Assembly (NCBI RefSeq): GCF_000975265.2
Contig: NZ_CP083405.1
Coordinates: forward strand, 1,302,001-1,366,000
Reading direction: 5' to 3'
Source of the DNA: Mycobacterium lepromatosis
Lineage (GTDB): Bacteria > Actinomycetota > Actinomycetes > Mycobacteriales > Mycobacteriaceae
Length of the DNA stretch: 64,000 nucleotides
Positions 53,784-62,819 of this stretch are shown in pieces; within the stretch, counting starts at the first letter, position 1, and each line of letters begins with the position of its first letter. Below the pieces are notes generated by a model. The model was given only the letters and a program-made list of their open reading frames with translations. It was not told the origin of the DNA and did no database searches. Both the position numbers and the translations under genes were made by a program.

Positions 53784-54074
53784 TTGGCGTTGTTTTATCA
53801 GATATTTGGGTTGGCGCTGTTCGTCTTTTGGCTGCTGCTGATCGCTCGGGTTGTCGTTGAGTTCATTCGCTCATTTAGTCGTGATTGGCGCCCCAGCGGG
53901 GTTACTGTGGTAATCTTAGAGACCATCATGTCGATCACCGATCCGCCGGTGAAGTTGTTACGGCGGTTGATTCCGCAACTCACCATCGGCGCGGTCCGCT
54001 TCGATTTGTCCATCATGGTGTTGTTGCTGGTTGTGTTCATCGGCATGCAATTGGCTTTAAGCGCTGCGGCCTAA
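53784..54074 (+). CDS. YggT-family membrane protein (Rv2146c-like)
   Basis: 96 residues, start TTG at 53784 by length match to Rv2146c. Two hydrophobic segments (about 7-25 and 72-92) flank the conserved SFSRDWRPSGVTVVILETIMSITDPPVKLLRRLIPQ. YggT proteins sit between sepF and wag31 in Gram-positive dcw clusters; their role in division or osmotic tolerance is unclear. Intact. Confidence 0.87.
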   Translation: MALFYQIFGLALFVFWLLLIARVVVEFIRSFSRDWRPSGVTVVILETIMSITDPPVKLLRRLIPQLTIGAVRFDLSIMVLLLVVFIGMQLALSAAA

Positions 54075-54329
54075 GTGCCTAAGTCATGCCCCCGCCGCTC
54101 CGGAAGCAGGCGACGGTTCGGCCACGTTTTGACGACGGTTTGCTCCGTGTGATTTCAAATCTAAGGGTTGAGATTTAATTGGCCTTACAGTTTGAAATTC
54201 TTTACTTAAATTATTAGATAACGGTAACAGTCGGTTCTGGTGTGACAGGATGGACGGTAGTTGCGCGATGGCTACCACGCCGTTCTACACTTTCCAAATC
54301 GTTTGACAAGGGAATTGAGGGGACGAACA
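54075..54329 (+). promoter_or_regulatory. AT-rich wag31 upstream region
   Basis: The stretch 54150-54230 is AT-rich (many T and A runs, e.g. TTACTTAAATTATTAGATAA) against the GC-rich background. It probably holds the wag31 promoter. GAGGGGACGAACA before 54330 is the ribosome site. No gene seen. Confidence 0.45.
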
Positions 54330-55130
54330 ATGCCGCTTACACCAGCCGACGTCCACAACGTGGCGTTCAGTAAGCCGCCCATCGGCAAGCGTGGCTATAA
54401 CGAAGATGAGGTCGACGCTTTCCTCGACCTGGTTGAGAATGAGTTGACTCAGCTCATTGAAGAGAATTCCGACCTACGCCAGCGGATCGAGGAGCTGGAT
54501 CACGAACTGGCTACAGGTGGCGGTCCCGGTGCCGGCCCTGTTATCGCCGCGCAGCCCACTCAGGCGCTTTCCACTTTCGAACCCGAACCGGTGCCTGCCA
54601 AGCAGGCACCGGTGGCAGTGGCTGCCGAGACGGCCGAAGAACTGGCGATGAAGGCTACTAGGGTGTTGAGCCTAGCTCAGGATACCGCCGACCAGCTCAC
54701 CAGTACGGCCAAGGTCGAATCAGACAAGTTGTTGGCCGATGCGCGTGCCAATGCCGACCAAATTCTTGGTGAGGCTCGCCTCACGGCGGAGGCCACCGTT
54801 GCCGAGGCCCAGCAACGCGCCGACGCGATGCTGGCCGACGCCCAGACTCGCTCCGAGGTCCAGTCACGTCAAGCCCAGGAGAAGGCCGACGCCCTGCAAG
54901 CCGAAGCCGAGCGTAAGCATTCTGAGATTATGGGAGCCATCAGCCAGCAGCGCACGGTGTTGGAAGGCCGACTCGAACAGTTACGTACCTTCGAACGCGA
55001 GTATCGGACCCGGCTCAAGACCTATCTGGAATCTCAGCTTGAGGAACTTGGTCAGCGTGGGTCGGCTGCACCGGTTGATTCCAATGCGGATGCTGGTGGA
55101 TTCGACCAGTTCAATCGAGGTAATAATTAG
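54330..55130 (+). CDS. wag31: Polar growth organiser Wag31 (DivIVA)
   Basis: 266 residues from the ATG at 54330. The N-terminal DivIVA domain ([31 protein letters not shown]) binds curved membrane. A linker (about 62-105) joins it to a long coiled coil (110-245). Wag31 (Rv2145c, antigen 84) marks the growing poles. Thr77 (PTQAL) sits where the M. tuberculosis protein has the PknA site Thr73 (inference). The linker contains a perfect 12-bp-arm hairpin. The frame extends upstream to 54261 without conservation. Confidence 0.96.
   Translation: MPLTPADVHNVAFSKPPIGKRGYNEDEVDAFLDLVENELTQLIEENSDLRQRIEELDHELATGGGPGAGPVIAAQPTQALSTFEPEPVPAKQAPVAVAAETAEELAMKATRVLSLAQDTADQLTSTAKVESDKLLADARANADQILGEARLTAEATVAEAQQRADAMLADAQTRSEVQSRQAQEKADALQAEAERKHSEIMGAISQQRTVLEGRLEQLRTFEREYRTRLKTYLESQLEELGQRGSAAPVDSNADAGGFDQFNRGNN
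54587..54613. repeat. 12-bp-arm hairpin inside wag31
   Basis: ACCGGTGCCTGC, the loop CAA, then GCAGGCACCGGT. It encodes residues 86-95 (PVPAKQAPV region) in the flexible linker between the DivIVA domain and the coiled coil. Confidence 0.95.
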
Positions 55131-55203
55131 CCGAGAAGCGTGCCGGACTCCACGATCGGCACACTAGGTGGCAGTCCTAACTTGTCGGCTGGAGGAGCTG
55201 TCA

Positions 55204-55437
55204 ATGCTGATCATTGCACTGGTGTTGGCTCTCATTGGGCTCGTTGTGCTGGTGTTTGCGGTCGCTACCAGCAATTCGCTGATGGCTTGGGTATGTATTG
55301 GTGCAAGTGTCCTGGGCGTGGTGTTGCTAATCGTTGACGCAGTGCGGGAACACCAGCGCATTGATGCGGCCAACAAGGAGGATAAGGAAGACACGGACCA
55401 GGGCGATGAGGCTGCCTATGTCGAATACCTGGACTAA
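55204..55437 (+). CDS. Small membrane protein (Rv2144c-like), shortened
   Basis: 77 residues from the ATG at 55204, preceded by GGAGGAG. Two hydrophobic segments (MLIIALVLALIGLVVLVFAV and WVCIGASVLGVVLLIVDAV) are followed by a charged tail. M. tuberculosis Rv2144c is about 118 residues, so the acidic tail is shorter here. Function unknown. It is the last gene of the conserved dcw block before the synteny break. Confidence 0.82.
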   Translation: MLIIALVLALIGLVVLVFAVATSNSLMAWVCIGASVLGVVLLIVDAVREHQRIDAANKEDKEDTDQGDEAAYVEYLD

Positions 55438-56157
55438 GTGCCAGCGGGGATCTCAGTGGGAGCCCTAGAGGCGGGCGGCCAGGAAGGCGACACCGGCAGC
55501 AGTGACTTGTCGGGGTAGGGGCCGGACACGGACACGAGTGAGGAATCGGCGATAACCACCGACGACCACGGTAACGACCGGGTTGCCATGTAGACGTTGG
55601 ATGAGAAGCCACCTCGGGCGCCCGTAGCGCCCTAGGCGGCTATTTTTCAGCGGCCCTGTGATGTGCTGTTGGTGGTGGGTGTGGTGAGGAGTCGCGAACC
55701 TGATCGTCGAGTGATTTTGTGACAATCCGAGCAGACCTGTCCAACCGCATCAAACACGGTTAGCGCGCGTCGCGCACACCACATCGTGGGCTTCGCGCGA
55801 GAGCTCACGGCAGGCTGACCGTCGGCCCGACAGGTATCGCAACAATATATTTATAATATTTATTGAGATTTGGGGGTCGAGTCGGACCTCGTGCTCTGTA
55901 GGGCACGGGACAGCCGTCAGCATGCTGGCTCGGCGGCGCACACTCGGATCAGCCAGCTCGGCCGATCACAGACACGCCTCCCGAACCGAACCGCGGTGAC
56001 CGCGGTGTGACGTCAACTCTAAATTTCCGCATCGAAATCCAAGCCGCGTATCTGGCCGAAATCGATTCCGGGAGAACCCTTTATGACTAGGTCTTGGCTT
56101 CCGTGCGAGCCAGTATTGAACGGTGCATCGCTGGGGTAATTGAAGCCTAGGGTGTTG
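55438..56157 (+). other. Gene-free decayed stretch after the dcw block
   Basis: 720 nt without a convincing gene. The reverse frame at 55725-55465 reads PRWLLIQRLHGNPVVTVVVGGYRRFL and then RVRVRPLPRQVTAAGVAFLA, which may be a remnant, but I cannot name it. An unusually AT-rich patch lies at 55841-55870 (AACAATATATTTATAATATT). This is where M. tuberculosis order (Rv2144c onward) breaks. Confidence 0.5.
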
Positions 56158-56908
56158 TTGGTTTTGTGTGGTTGAGGGGTGTGGTGGGTTATGTGGTGGG
56201 GATCGGTGGTGTGGGTTGTGTTGGTGGTTTAGGGTTGGTCGCGGCGTAGGTGGGCTGCTTGCAAGGGCCGCTGAGTAGTTGGTGTTGGTCACCGGCCGCG
56301 ACATCGAAGCTGGCGATGCTGGGGGTGCGTCTGGTGTGGCGGGTGGCCGGGGATCAGTTGCGCTTTTCTGGTGATGTGTTAGCCCGCCACGCGCACAAGT
56401 CACCAGATCACGCCGTGGATGGCTTTTATCTTCCTTCCGCGGTCGATCCCCACAAAAAGTCAAGTACTGCCCTAGGCTAGAGCACCGCCGTACGCGTCAT
56501 CACCGGCTGCGAGGTCATCGACGAACTGTGAAACCAACACGGCACCAACACAGCCGGGGGCACACCGGCTGGCCGAGGGCCGGTGAACAAACAGACACCC
56601 CACAGCCATAGCATGCACCCGAAAGCGCCCCCAACACCCAGCGCCAACAAGATCTAGGCTAGCCCACCAAACTCCCGACCGTATCGGCCAGCGATGGCAC
56701 ACCAGAACACTACTTCACCTGCCACCTATGAAACCGACCAACAATTCCTGCCACAAACACCAACACCCCCGGCCACCACACAACAACAACGGCTCGGGCG
56801 AGCAGTTCAGGTGCACCAAATGCGGCAGTGACCAAGCCAGCTAAAACTGGGGTCGACAACATCTCAACAGATATGGCGCCAAGTCCTAGGGCCAGCAGTA
56901 CCAAACCG
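56158..56908 (+). repeat. 751-bp inverted repeat, copy A
   Basis: This segment recurs in reverse at 59948-60698 with the same length. I found two mismatches (near 56273 and in the 56770s) when comparing the readable parts. Copy A is continuous with the 5' part of the RDD-family remnant at 56909-56988, whereas copy B begins abruptly, so A is probably the source. No transposase or terminal inverted repeats are visible, and it does not resemble RLEP as I remember it. Confidence 0.93.
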
Positions 56909-56988
56909 TAGCAGATCAGCCAATCGACCAGCAGCGCCGCCAGCCGATGCCCTATCGGAGCCAGTGATCCCGGCCTGTGCTCCGGCAA
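56475..56988 (-). pseudogene. Decayed RDD-family membrane protein (Rv2219A-like)
   Basis: The reverse strand from 56988 reads MPEHRPGSLAPIGHRLAALL and VDWLICYGLVLLALG, the typical first helix of RDD proteins. It then loses the pattern and stops at 56710. Further down, VDDLAAGDDAYGGAL near 56490 resembles the family's C-terminal HDLAAGTAVV. The gene is divergent from glnA1, a neighbourhood that supports the Rv2219A assignment. Most of it is inside repeat copy A. Confidence 0.65.
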
Positions 56989-57294
56989 AGCCGAAAGTCG
57001 CGTGGGGTTATTCGGAGCGTGAGGCCGAGGTCATCGGCCGATCCGATGGTCGGGCTCGACTAGCCTGCCGGCAACAGCCGTCTTCTCAAGGCGAGGTCGC
57101 GACGAACCGCTGCACCTCACCGGCAGACCAGATACGATCTTACAGTCCATGGCCCCGCAATAGAACCCGCGTGCAACCGGCCTCTGTTTGCGGGTGCATG
57201 GTCAAGTAACCTCGGCGCAATGTGGGGAGCTTACCAGTAATAACCAGCTCCATAGCGTCAGATCGTGGAGCAGGAAAATACTAAGGAGCATTTT
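56989..57294 (+). promoter_or_regulatory. glnA1 upstream region
   Basis: About 300 nt between the divergent RDD remnant and glnA1. No clear -35/-10 pair is assigned. AAGGAGCATTTT precedes the GTG of glnA1 and is its ribosome binding site. Nothing else is recognised. Confidence 0.5.
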
Positions 57295-58731
57295 GTGACG
57301 GAAAAGACGCCCGACGACGTCTTCAAACTAGCCAAGGATGAAAAAATCGAATTTGTCGACGTTCAGTTTTGTGACTTGCCCGGAATAATGCAGCACTTCA
57401 CTATTCCGGCTTCGGCCTTCGATAAGAGCGTGTTCGAGGACGGGCTGGCCTTTGACGGTTCATCGATTCGTGGGTTCCAGTCGATCCACGAGTCCGATAT
57501 GCTGCTGTTTCCTGACCCGGACACCGCACTCATCGATCCGTTCCGTGCAGCTAAGACACTGAATGTCAACTTCTTCGTCCATGACCCGTTCACCTTCGAG
57601 CCATACTCTCGCGACCCGCGCAACATAGCTCGCAAGGCTGAAAACTATTTGATTAGCACTGGTATCGCTGACACCGCGTACTTCGGTGCCGAGGCCGAAT
57701 TCTACATCTTCGACTCGGTGAGTTTCGACTCACGCTCGAACGGTTCGTTCTACGAAGTCGATGCGATTTCTGGGTGGTGGAACACCGGCGCGGCGACCGA
57801 GTCCGACGGCAGCCCCAACCGCGGCTACAAGGTTCGCCACAAGGGTGGGTACTTTCCGGTGGCTCCCAACGATCAGTACGTCGACCTGCGCGACAAGATG
57901 CTTACCAACCTGACCAACGTTGGCTTCGTTCTGGAGAAGGGCCACCACGAGGTGGGCACCGGTGGGCAGGCTGAGATCAACTACCAGTTCAACACACTGT
58001 TGCATGCGGCCGATGACATGCAACTGTACAAGTACATTGTCAAAAACACCGCGTGGCAGAACGGCAAGACAGTCACCTTCATGCCCAAGCCGCTGTTCGG
58101 TGACAATGGCTCCGGCATGCATACTCACCAGTCGTTGTGGAAAAACGGCACCTCGCTAATGTACGACGAGATCGGCTATGCCGGTTTGTCAGACACCGCA
58201 CGCCACTACATCGGAGGCCTACTTCACCATGCACCGTCGTTGTTGGCGTTCACTAATCCGACCGTGAATTCCTACAAGCGTTTGGTTCCCGGCTATGAGG
58301 CGCCGATTAAATTAGTGTACAGCCAGCGTAACCGGTCCGCATGTGTGCGTATCCCGATCACCGGCAACAACCCGAAGGCCAAGCGGCTGGAGTTCCGCTG
58401 TCCCGATGCATCGGGCAACCCCTACCTGGCGTTCTCCGCCATGTTGATGGCTGGCCTGGACGGCATCAAGAACAAGATCGAGCCTCAAGCCCCGGTTGAT
58501 AAGGACCTCTACGAACTGCCACCGGAGGAGGGCGTAGACATTCCGCAGGCGCCCACCCAGCTGGCTGCGGTAATCGACCGACTCGAGGAAGACCACGACT
58601 ACCTAACTGAAGGAGGAGTGTTCACACCCGACTTGATCGAGACGTGGATCCACTTCAAGCGCGAGAACGAGATCGAACCGGTCAACATTCGACCGCATCC
58701 GTACGAGTTTGCGCTGTACTACGATGTCTAA
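57295..58731 (+). CDS. glnA1: Glutamine synthetase type I, GlnA1
   Basis: 478 residues from the GTG at 57295 ([20 protein letters not shown]), the family length; an upstream in-frame GTG at 57265 lacks a ribosome site. [12 protein letters not shown], the Mg/ATP residues in AEAEFYIFD and [12 protein letters not shown], and the adenylylation Tyr406 in [10 protein letters not shown] mark the GS-I beta type. It makes glutamine from glutamate and ammonia. It lies between two inverted 751-bp repeats and is the only intact gene after 55.4 kb. No glnE or glnA2 neighbours are present. Confidence 0.96.
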   Translation: MTEKTPDDVFKLAKDEKIEFVDVQFCDLPGIMQHFTIPASAFDKSVFEDGLAFDGSSIRGFQSIHESDMLLFPDPDTALIDPFRAAKTLNVNFFVHDPFTFEPYSRDPRNIARKAENYLISTGIADTAYFGAEAEFYIFDSVSFDSRSNGSFYEVDAISGWWNTGAATESDGSPNRGYKVRHKGGYFPVAPNDQYVDLRDKMLTNLTNVGFVLEKGHHEVGTGGQAEINYQFNTLLHAADDMQLYKYIVKNTAWQNGKTVTFMPKPLFGDNGSGMHTHQSLWKNGTSLMYDEIGYAGLSDTARHYIGGLLHHAPSLLAFTNPTVNSYKRLVPGYEAPIKLVYSQRNRSACVRIPITGNNPKAKRLEFRCPDASGNPYLAFSAMLMAGLDGIKNKIEPQAPVDKDLYELPPEEGVDIPQAPTQLAAVIDRLEEDHDYLTEGGVFTPDLIETWIHFKRENEIEPVNIRPHPYEFALYYDV

Positions 58732-58809
58732 GGGGGACGCGGAAACCCTCTTGATGATCAACCAAAGCGGGTTTCTGCAATTTAGGCCCGGGGCTGACGT
58801 CCGATAATC

Positions 58810-59757
58810 ACCCGCGACATGTTGACTGGCTGTCCCTCAGCCATTTCGGCAACCTCTAGCCAAGCTCCTGAAGACTTCAGAATACACCGTAGTTTCGGGT
58901 TCTAGTCGTTGCTAAAACGTCATGCGTGGAGCATGACGCGAAAGCGGCTCCATAGAACACCGAAGCTGATGACAGTACGTAGCTAGCTGTCCAAAGTCAG
59001 GTCCTTGCGGAAGCGTCACTTTTGTGTCGGCCAATGTGATGGCTGGTCCGACACAGCATCCGCGGCATGGTAAGAATACCGTTTGATGTTGGCATCCTCG
59101 GCGCACCGATATCGGTAATAGTGAGTGCCGTCAGTACGGTGAAATCATCTAGCGACAAACTGTTTCTAATTCGCAATTCCCTGCAGCCGGTCGTCCGCCA
59201 CGATAGCGTGATCGGTCCCGATGAGGTCAACCAGCTAGCCGTTGTGGCGCCCAGCGCTGCGCAATTGCGGTCTCGTCCAATCCCCGATATAGAATCGGTA
59301 TAGGCCGGTAGGATTGGCTGTATCTCCAAACACCATGTCCGGTAGAACTCACCGTCGAATTGCGTCCAGCCCGGTTGCCGCAGCGCCCGCATCAAGTCAA
59401 AAATTTCTTCGATACTTTTGCCGCGGGCAGCGAACAAGCTCTCCCATAAAGGCGAATTCCTGTTGTTACCAACTAACGCCGATGTCGAGCTCCACTCGTC
59501 CGGACGGCAAGAATGCCGCGGTGCCAATGGCTTTGGTCGCCGAGTAAGGATAGCCCATCGCGGGCATGTAGATGATGGTGACAAACCGCAGCCGGATGGT
59601 GACTTGGGTGTAGGGGATACGGGGTGTTTAGGGTCTCCAAATTAACCACGTGGTACGGAATCCCGATGCTGTTGTCGTAACCGAGGTCGTCGTCGGCCTT
59701 GGCGCTCTCGGTGATTTCCCGGGTGTTTAAGAACGCGTTGCTGATGCCGAATTTCAT
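58810..59757 (-). pseudogene. Decayed LLM-class F420-dependent oxidoreductase
   Basis: Starts well, with AGGAAG then ATG at 59757: MKFGISNAFLNTREITESAK. The next readable parts are DLGYDNSIGIPYHVVNLETL, PAMGYPYSATKAIGTAAFLP and SGRVELDIGVSW, followed by an in-frame stop. After a frame change come ARGKSIEEIFDLMRALRQPG and WTQFDGEFYRTW; traces end near 59000. These are the standard segments of luciferase-like monooxygenases (Rv2161c-type and relatives). Frameshifts and stops make it non-functional. The 78 nt after glnA1 contain no strong terminator (only GAAACCC ... GGGTTTC). Confidence 0.82.
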
Positions 59758-59947
59758 TCAGCTTCCTGCGCCCATACTGGCTCGATAAGTACCCTTTCCT
59801 CTTCGAGAATGATCTCTGCGTAACCCGCAGGACAGCAGCATGAATAGGATTTGGCATCTTTCGACATGGTCAACGAAAGTCTCGATGCGAAGCGCGCCAA
59901 ATGGGAGTATCGCGCATATACTTAACGGTGGTGGTGCCGGTGAACAG

Positions 59948-60698
59948 CGGTTTGGTACTGCTGGCCCTAGGACTTGGCGCCATATCTGTTGAGATGTTGT
60001 CGACCCCAGTTTTAGCTGGCTTGGTCACTGCCGCATTTGGTGCACCTGAACTGCTCGCCCGAGCCGTTGTTGTTGTGTGGTGGTCGGGGGTGTTGGTGTT
60101 TGTGGCAGGAATTGTTGGTCGGTTTCATAGGTGGCAGGTGAAGTAGTGTTCTGGTGTGCCATCGCTGGCCGATACGGTCGGGAGTTTGGTGGGCTAGCCT
60201 AGATCTTGTTGGCGCTGGGTGTTGGGGGCGCTTTCGGGTGCATGCTATGGCTGTGGGGTGTCTGTTTGTTCACCGGCCCTCGGCCAGCCGGTGTGCCCCC
60301 GGCTGTGTTGGTGCCGTGTTGGTTTCACAGTTCGTCGATGACCTCGCAGCCGGTGATGACGCGTACGGCGGTGCTCTAGCCTAGGGCAGTACTTGACTTT
60401 TTGTGGGGATCGACCGCGGAAGGAAGATAAAAGCCATCCACGGCGTGATCTGGTGACTTGTGCGCGTGGCGGGCTAACACATCACCAGAAAAGCGCAACT
60501 GATCCCCGGCCACCCGCCACACCAGACGCACCCCCAGCATCGCCAGCTTCGATGTCGCGGCCGGTGACCAACACCAACTACTCGGCGGCCCTTGCAAGCA
60601 GCCCACCTACGCCGCGACCAACCCTAAACCACCAACACAACCCACACCACCGATCCCCACCACATAACCCACCACACCCCTCAACCACACAAAACCAA
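59948..60698 (-). repeat. 751-bp inverted repeat, copy B
   Basis: Reverse complement of 56158-56908. Its edge at 59948 falls inside the RDD remnant reading (GLVLLALGLGAISVEMLSTP), with unrelated sequence before it. With copy A it encloses 3039 bp, including glnA1 and the LLM remnant. Near-identity in otherwise decaying non-coding DNA indicates recent duplication or gene conversion. Confidence 0.93.
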
Positions 60699-61621
60699 AC
60701 CAGCAAGAAATAACCACCAACAACCAGCACAACCACGATATCGCGGGTGCGCCTCAGTGCGCAGATGCCCGGCGGCATCGCATAGCAACCCGGGTTAGGA
60801 TCAATGCTGTGGTGAATATCAGCCACAACAGCCTGATCAAAGCGTTAACCGTGCTGCCCAACCGGGCCACCGCAACCCCCGGCCGTCAGAACCGTCGTTG
60901 CGGCGTTGTAGGCTTTCGGGCCACGAGCCATGCCGGCAGCCTACTCAGCTCGGTGTCGGTAGTTGGTGTGCTCGGCAGTACCTTGGGAGCCAGGACTACC
61001 AGCGTTTTGACTCGCATCGGCGACCGTAATCGTAACTGTCTAACCCTACCCGCAGGCTTCAAAGAATCCATCTCGCCCGACAAATTGAAACGTCTGGTCG
61101 CACAAATCTCCGAAAAACCTGAAACCATGCAACACTACTATCGTTGATCACGATAGCCTTGCTTGACCAAACTCTCCAAAACCTGGCCTACAAGCCATAA
61201 TACTTGTCCAACACTAGCAAATCCAAGGTTGTTCCATTCGAAATCAATCGGGCTAATAAATAGGCAAACTAATGCAGTGTGCGAGCTGATCTCAATAACA
61301 TCTCGATGTCTTCTATTTATAATGTTCCCAGCGGCTGTGCCCTAACGTGGTTGCGATTTCGAGACCAGCACGGGCTAAAACGATTCCGGAGCGGACCACT
61401 GTCCTAGATGGTGACATCGTTGTGGGTCGGCTGCGTCAACAGCAATGCAGGCCAGGGGGATCAAGAGAATTTATACGTTCTACAGTTTCGATCAGTAGAG
61501 TGGAGAATATGGTGTTATTGCGAATTCAGATCTATTTAATTGCTCGATTTTGGGTCCACATGGTCTTTGGTCGCGATGTGAAGGATGCGATACTTGCCCC
61601 GGACCGGGAGAAAAACGAGTC
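60699..61621 (+). other. Decayed stretch, no gene recognised
   Basis: About 920 nt. A forward frame at 60809-61147 (112 codons, ending EKPETMQHYYR) is open but matches no family I know. AT content rises after 61180. In M. tuberculosis, PPE genes precede Rv1810; I see no PPE motif here. Confidence 0.45.
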
Positions 61622-61926
61622 ATGAGACTGCTGTTTGCGCTTCTCGGCGCTACCGCCATGATCGGTCTCGCTGCTCCCGCCTGTGCCGGCCCAGATGGCG
61701 ACGGCAAGGGCCTCCTCGCTGCTCTGCAGCAGACCGACATTGGCTTCAACGAAGCAGGGTCAAGCTGTCGTGTCCGCCAAAGCGGTATGTACGTGCTTGC
61801 CACAACGGCGAATCGCGTCTGGAACTAATCCAAGACCACAATCCCGAACTTACCATGGATTACGCAGCAAAGTTAGCTGTGCTTACGGCGAAATACTACT
61901 GCTTCCACCAAATCTCTACGGCATAG
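61622..61926 (+). pseudogene. Decayed secreted DUF732 protein (Rv1810-like)
   Basis: Three pieces in three frames read in order. The signal peptide and N-terminus are MRLLFALLGATAMIGLAAPA then GPDGDGKGLLAALQQTDIGF (from 61622). QAVVSAKAVCTC follows, then ESRLELIQDHNPELTMDYAA and KLAVLTAKYYCF to 61926. DUF732 proteins are small exported mycobacterial proteins with this layout and a C-terminal YC motif. Two frameshifts disable it. The next remnant is mgtC, as Rv1810-Rv1811 in M. tuberculosis. Confidence 0.85.
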
Positions 61927-62129
61927 CGCGACCCTGCAACGTGGGAGGATTGTCAACTCATCGCTGGATCAGTTTTTGTTTTGACCCAGCGGTTCACCCG
62001 CCAGCAACGGTTCGGTCGTAATTTAACCGATTCGGTAAGGAGACTTGCCGTTCACCTGTGTCTGGTTGGTTGCCGACGGCAAGATCGTTGCGAGGGTGGT
62101 GGTAGGCGCTCATCCCCGTTATCGGGAAA

Positions 62130-62815
62130 GGATGCGGTGTCATGCACACTACTGGGCATCGCTGATTTCGCGCTCCGACTGGCCGTTGGGATGAGTTGGG
62201 CGACCTTATCGGCTTCGAGCGGCAATCGCGGGCACGCATGGCCGAGCCTGCGCACTCAACGTATTGGTGGCCGCCGGGTGGCCAGCCTGGTTGGTGCGCC
62301 ATGCAGCCGCCATCGAGGACAGCAGCTCCATCAGAGGCGCGTCTTATGTGGTGGCTGAAGTCCGGTTTCTCGACGGCAGTAGGTGTGCTGGCTGCCTCTG
62401 GGCACCTGCTATTCATCGTGATGGCCACCGGTAACATCGTTGCCATACTTAATATTATTGGGTCGCTTACTTGGCCGGTTGATCGACCGCGACAACGTCA
62501 TCGAAGAGGACAAACGCCTGCGGCCATAATCAAGTACAGTTGATCTGTAGTCGTAAATGTGGAAAAGTATGCGTTCGTCCACATCGTGCAACACATCAGC
62601 AGCAATGACATCACCCTGCGTGCTATATTCTCCGAGAAGGCCGATGTTGACAACATTGGTTTGGCAGCACAATTGTTTGTGGACGATGATACGCTGGCAA
62701 AATTGGAGCGACTGGTGGCGGCACTTTCACGACATCCCAGCATATACGCCGTTCACCGGTACGTGGGCAATCAAGCGCAGGCAGACCGAGGCCTGAACAA
62801 GTCGGGCCTCAGCTA
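62130..62815 (+). pseudogene. mgtC: Decayed MgtC-family virulence protein (Rv1811-like)
   Basis: Ordered fragments across frames are IADFALRLAVG (about 62160), IGFERQSRARMAEP (62200), AVGVLAASGHLLFIVMATGN (62380), LGRLIDRDNVIEEDKRLRP (62480). The C-terminal ACT-like domain reads EKYAFVHIVQHISSNDITLR ... LAKLERLVAALSRHPSIYAV to 62815. The whole order matches MgtC (Rv1811), needed by M. tuberculosis in low Mg2+ and macrophages. At least two frameshifts and one stop (62528) break it; only the last 85 codons are still open. Confidence 0.85.
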
Positions 62816-62819
62816 GGGG

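Noticed and set aside
55966..56463. Long reverse-strand open frame (165 codons) over the repeat edge
   Set aside because: Low-complexity Pro/His/Thr composition and no family; it crosses the repeat boundary and is probably chance.
56158..56908. The 751-bp repeat as an insertion sequence or RLEP element
   Set aside because: No transposase frame, terminal inverted repeats or target duplication seen, and it does not resemble RLEP as I remember it.
58742..58780. GAAACCC ... GGGTTTC as glnA1 terminator
   Set aside because: Seven-bp arms around a loop of about 20 nt and no T-run; too weak.
60809..61147. Open frame of 112 codons as a new gene
   Set aside because: No ribosome site, no family and atypical codon use in a decayed stretch; left unannotated as a gene.
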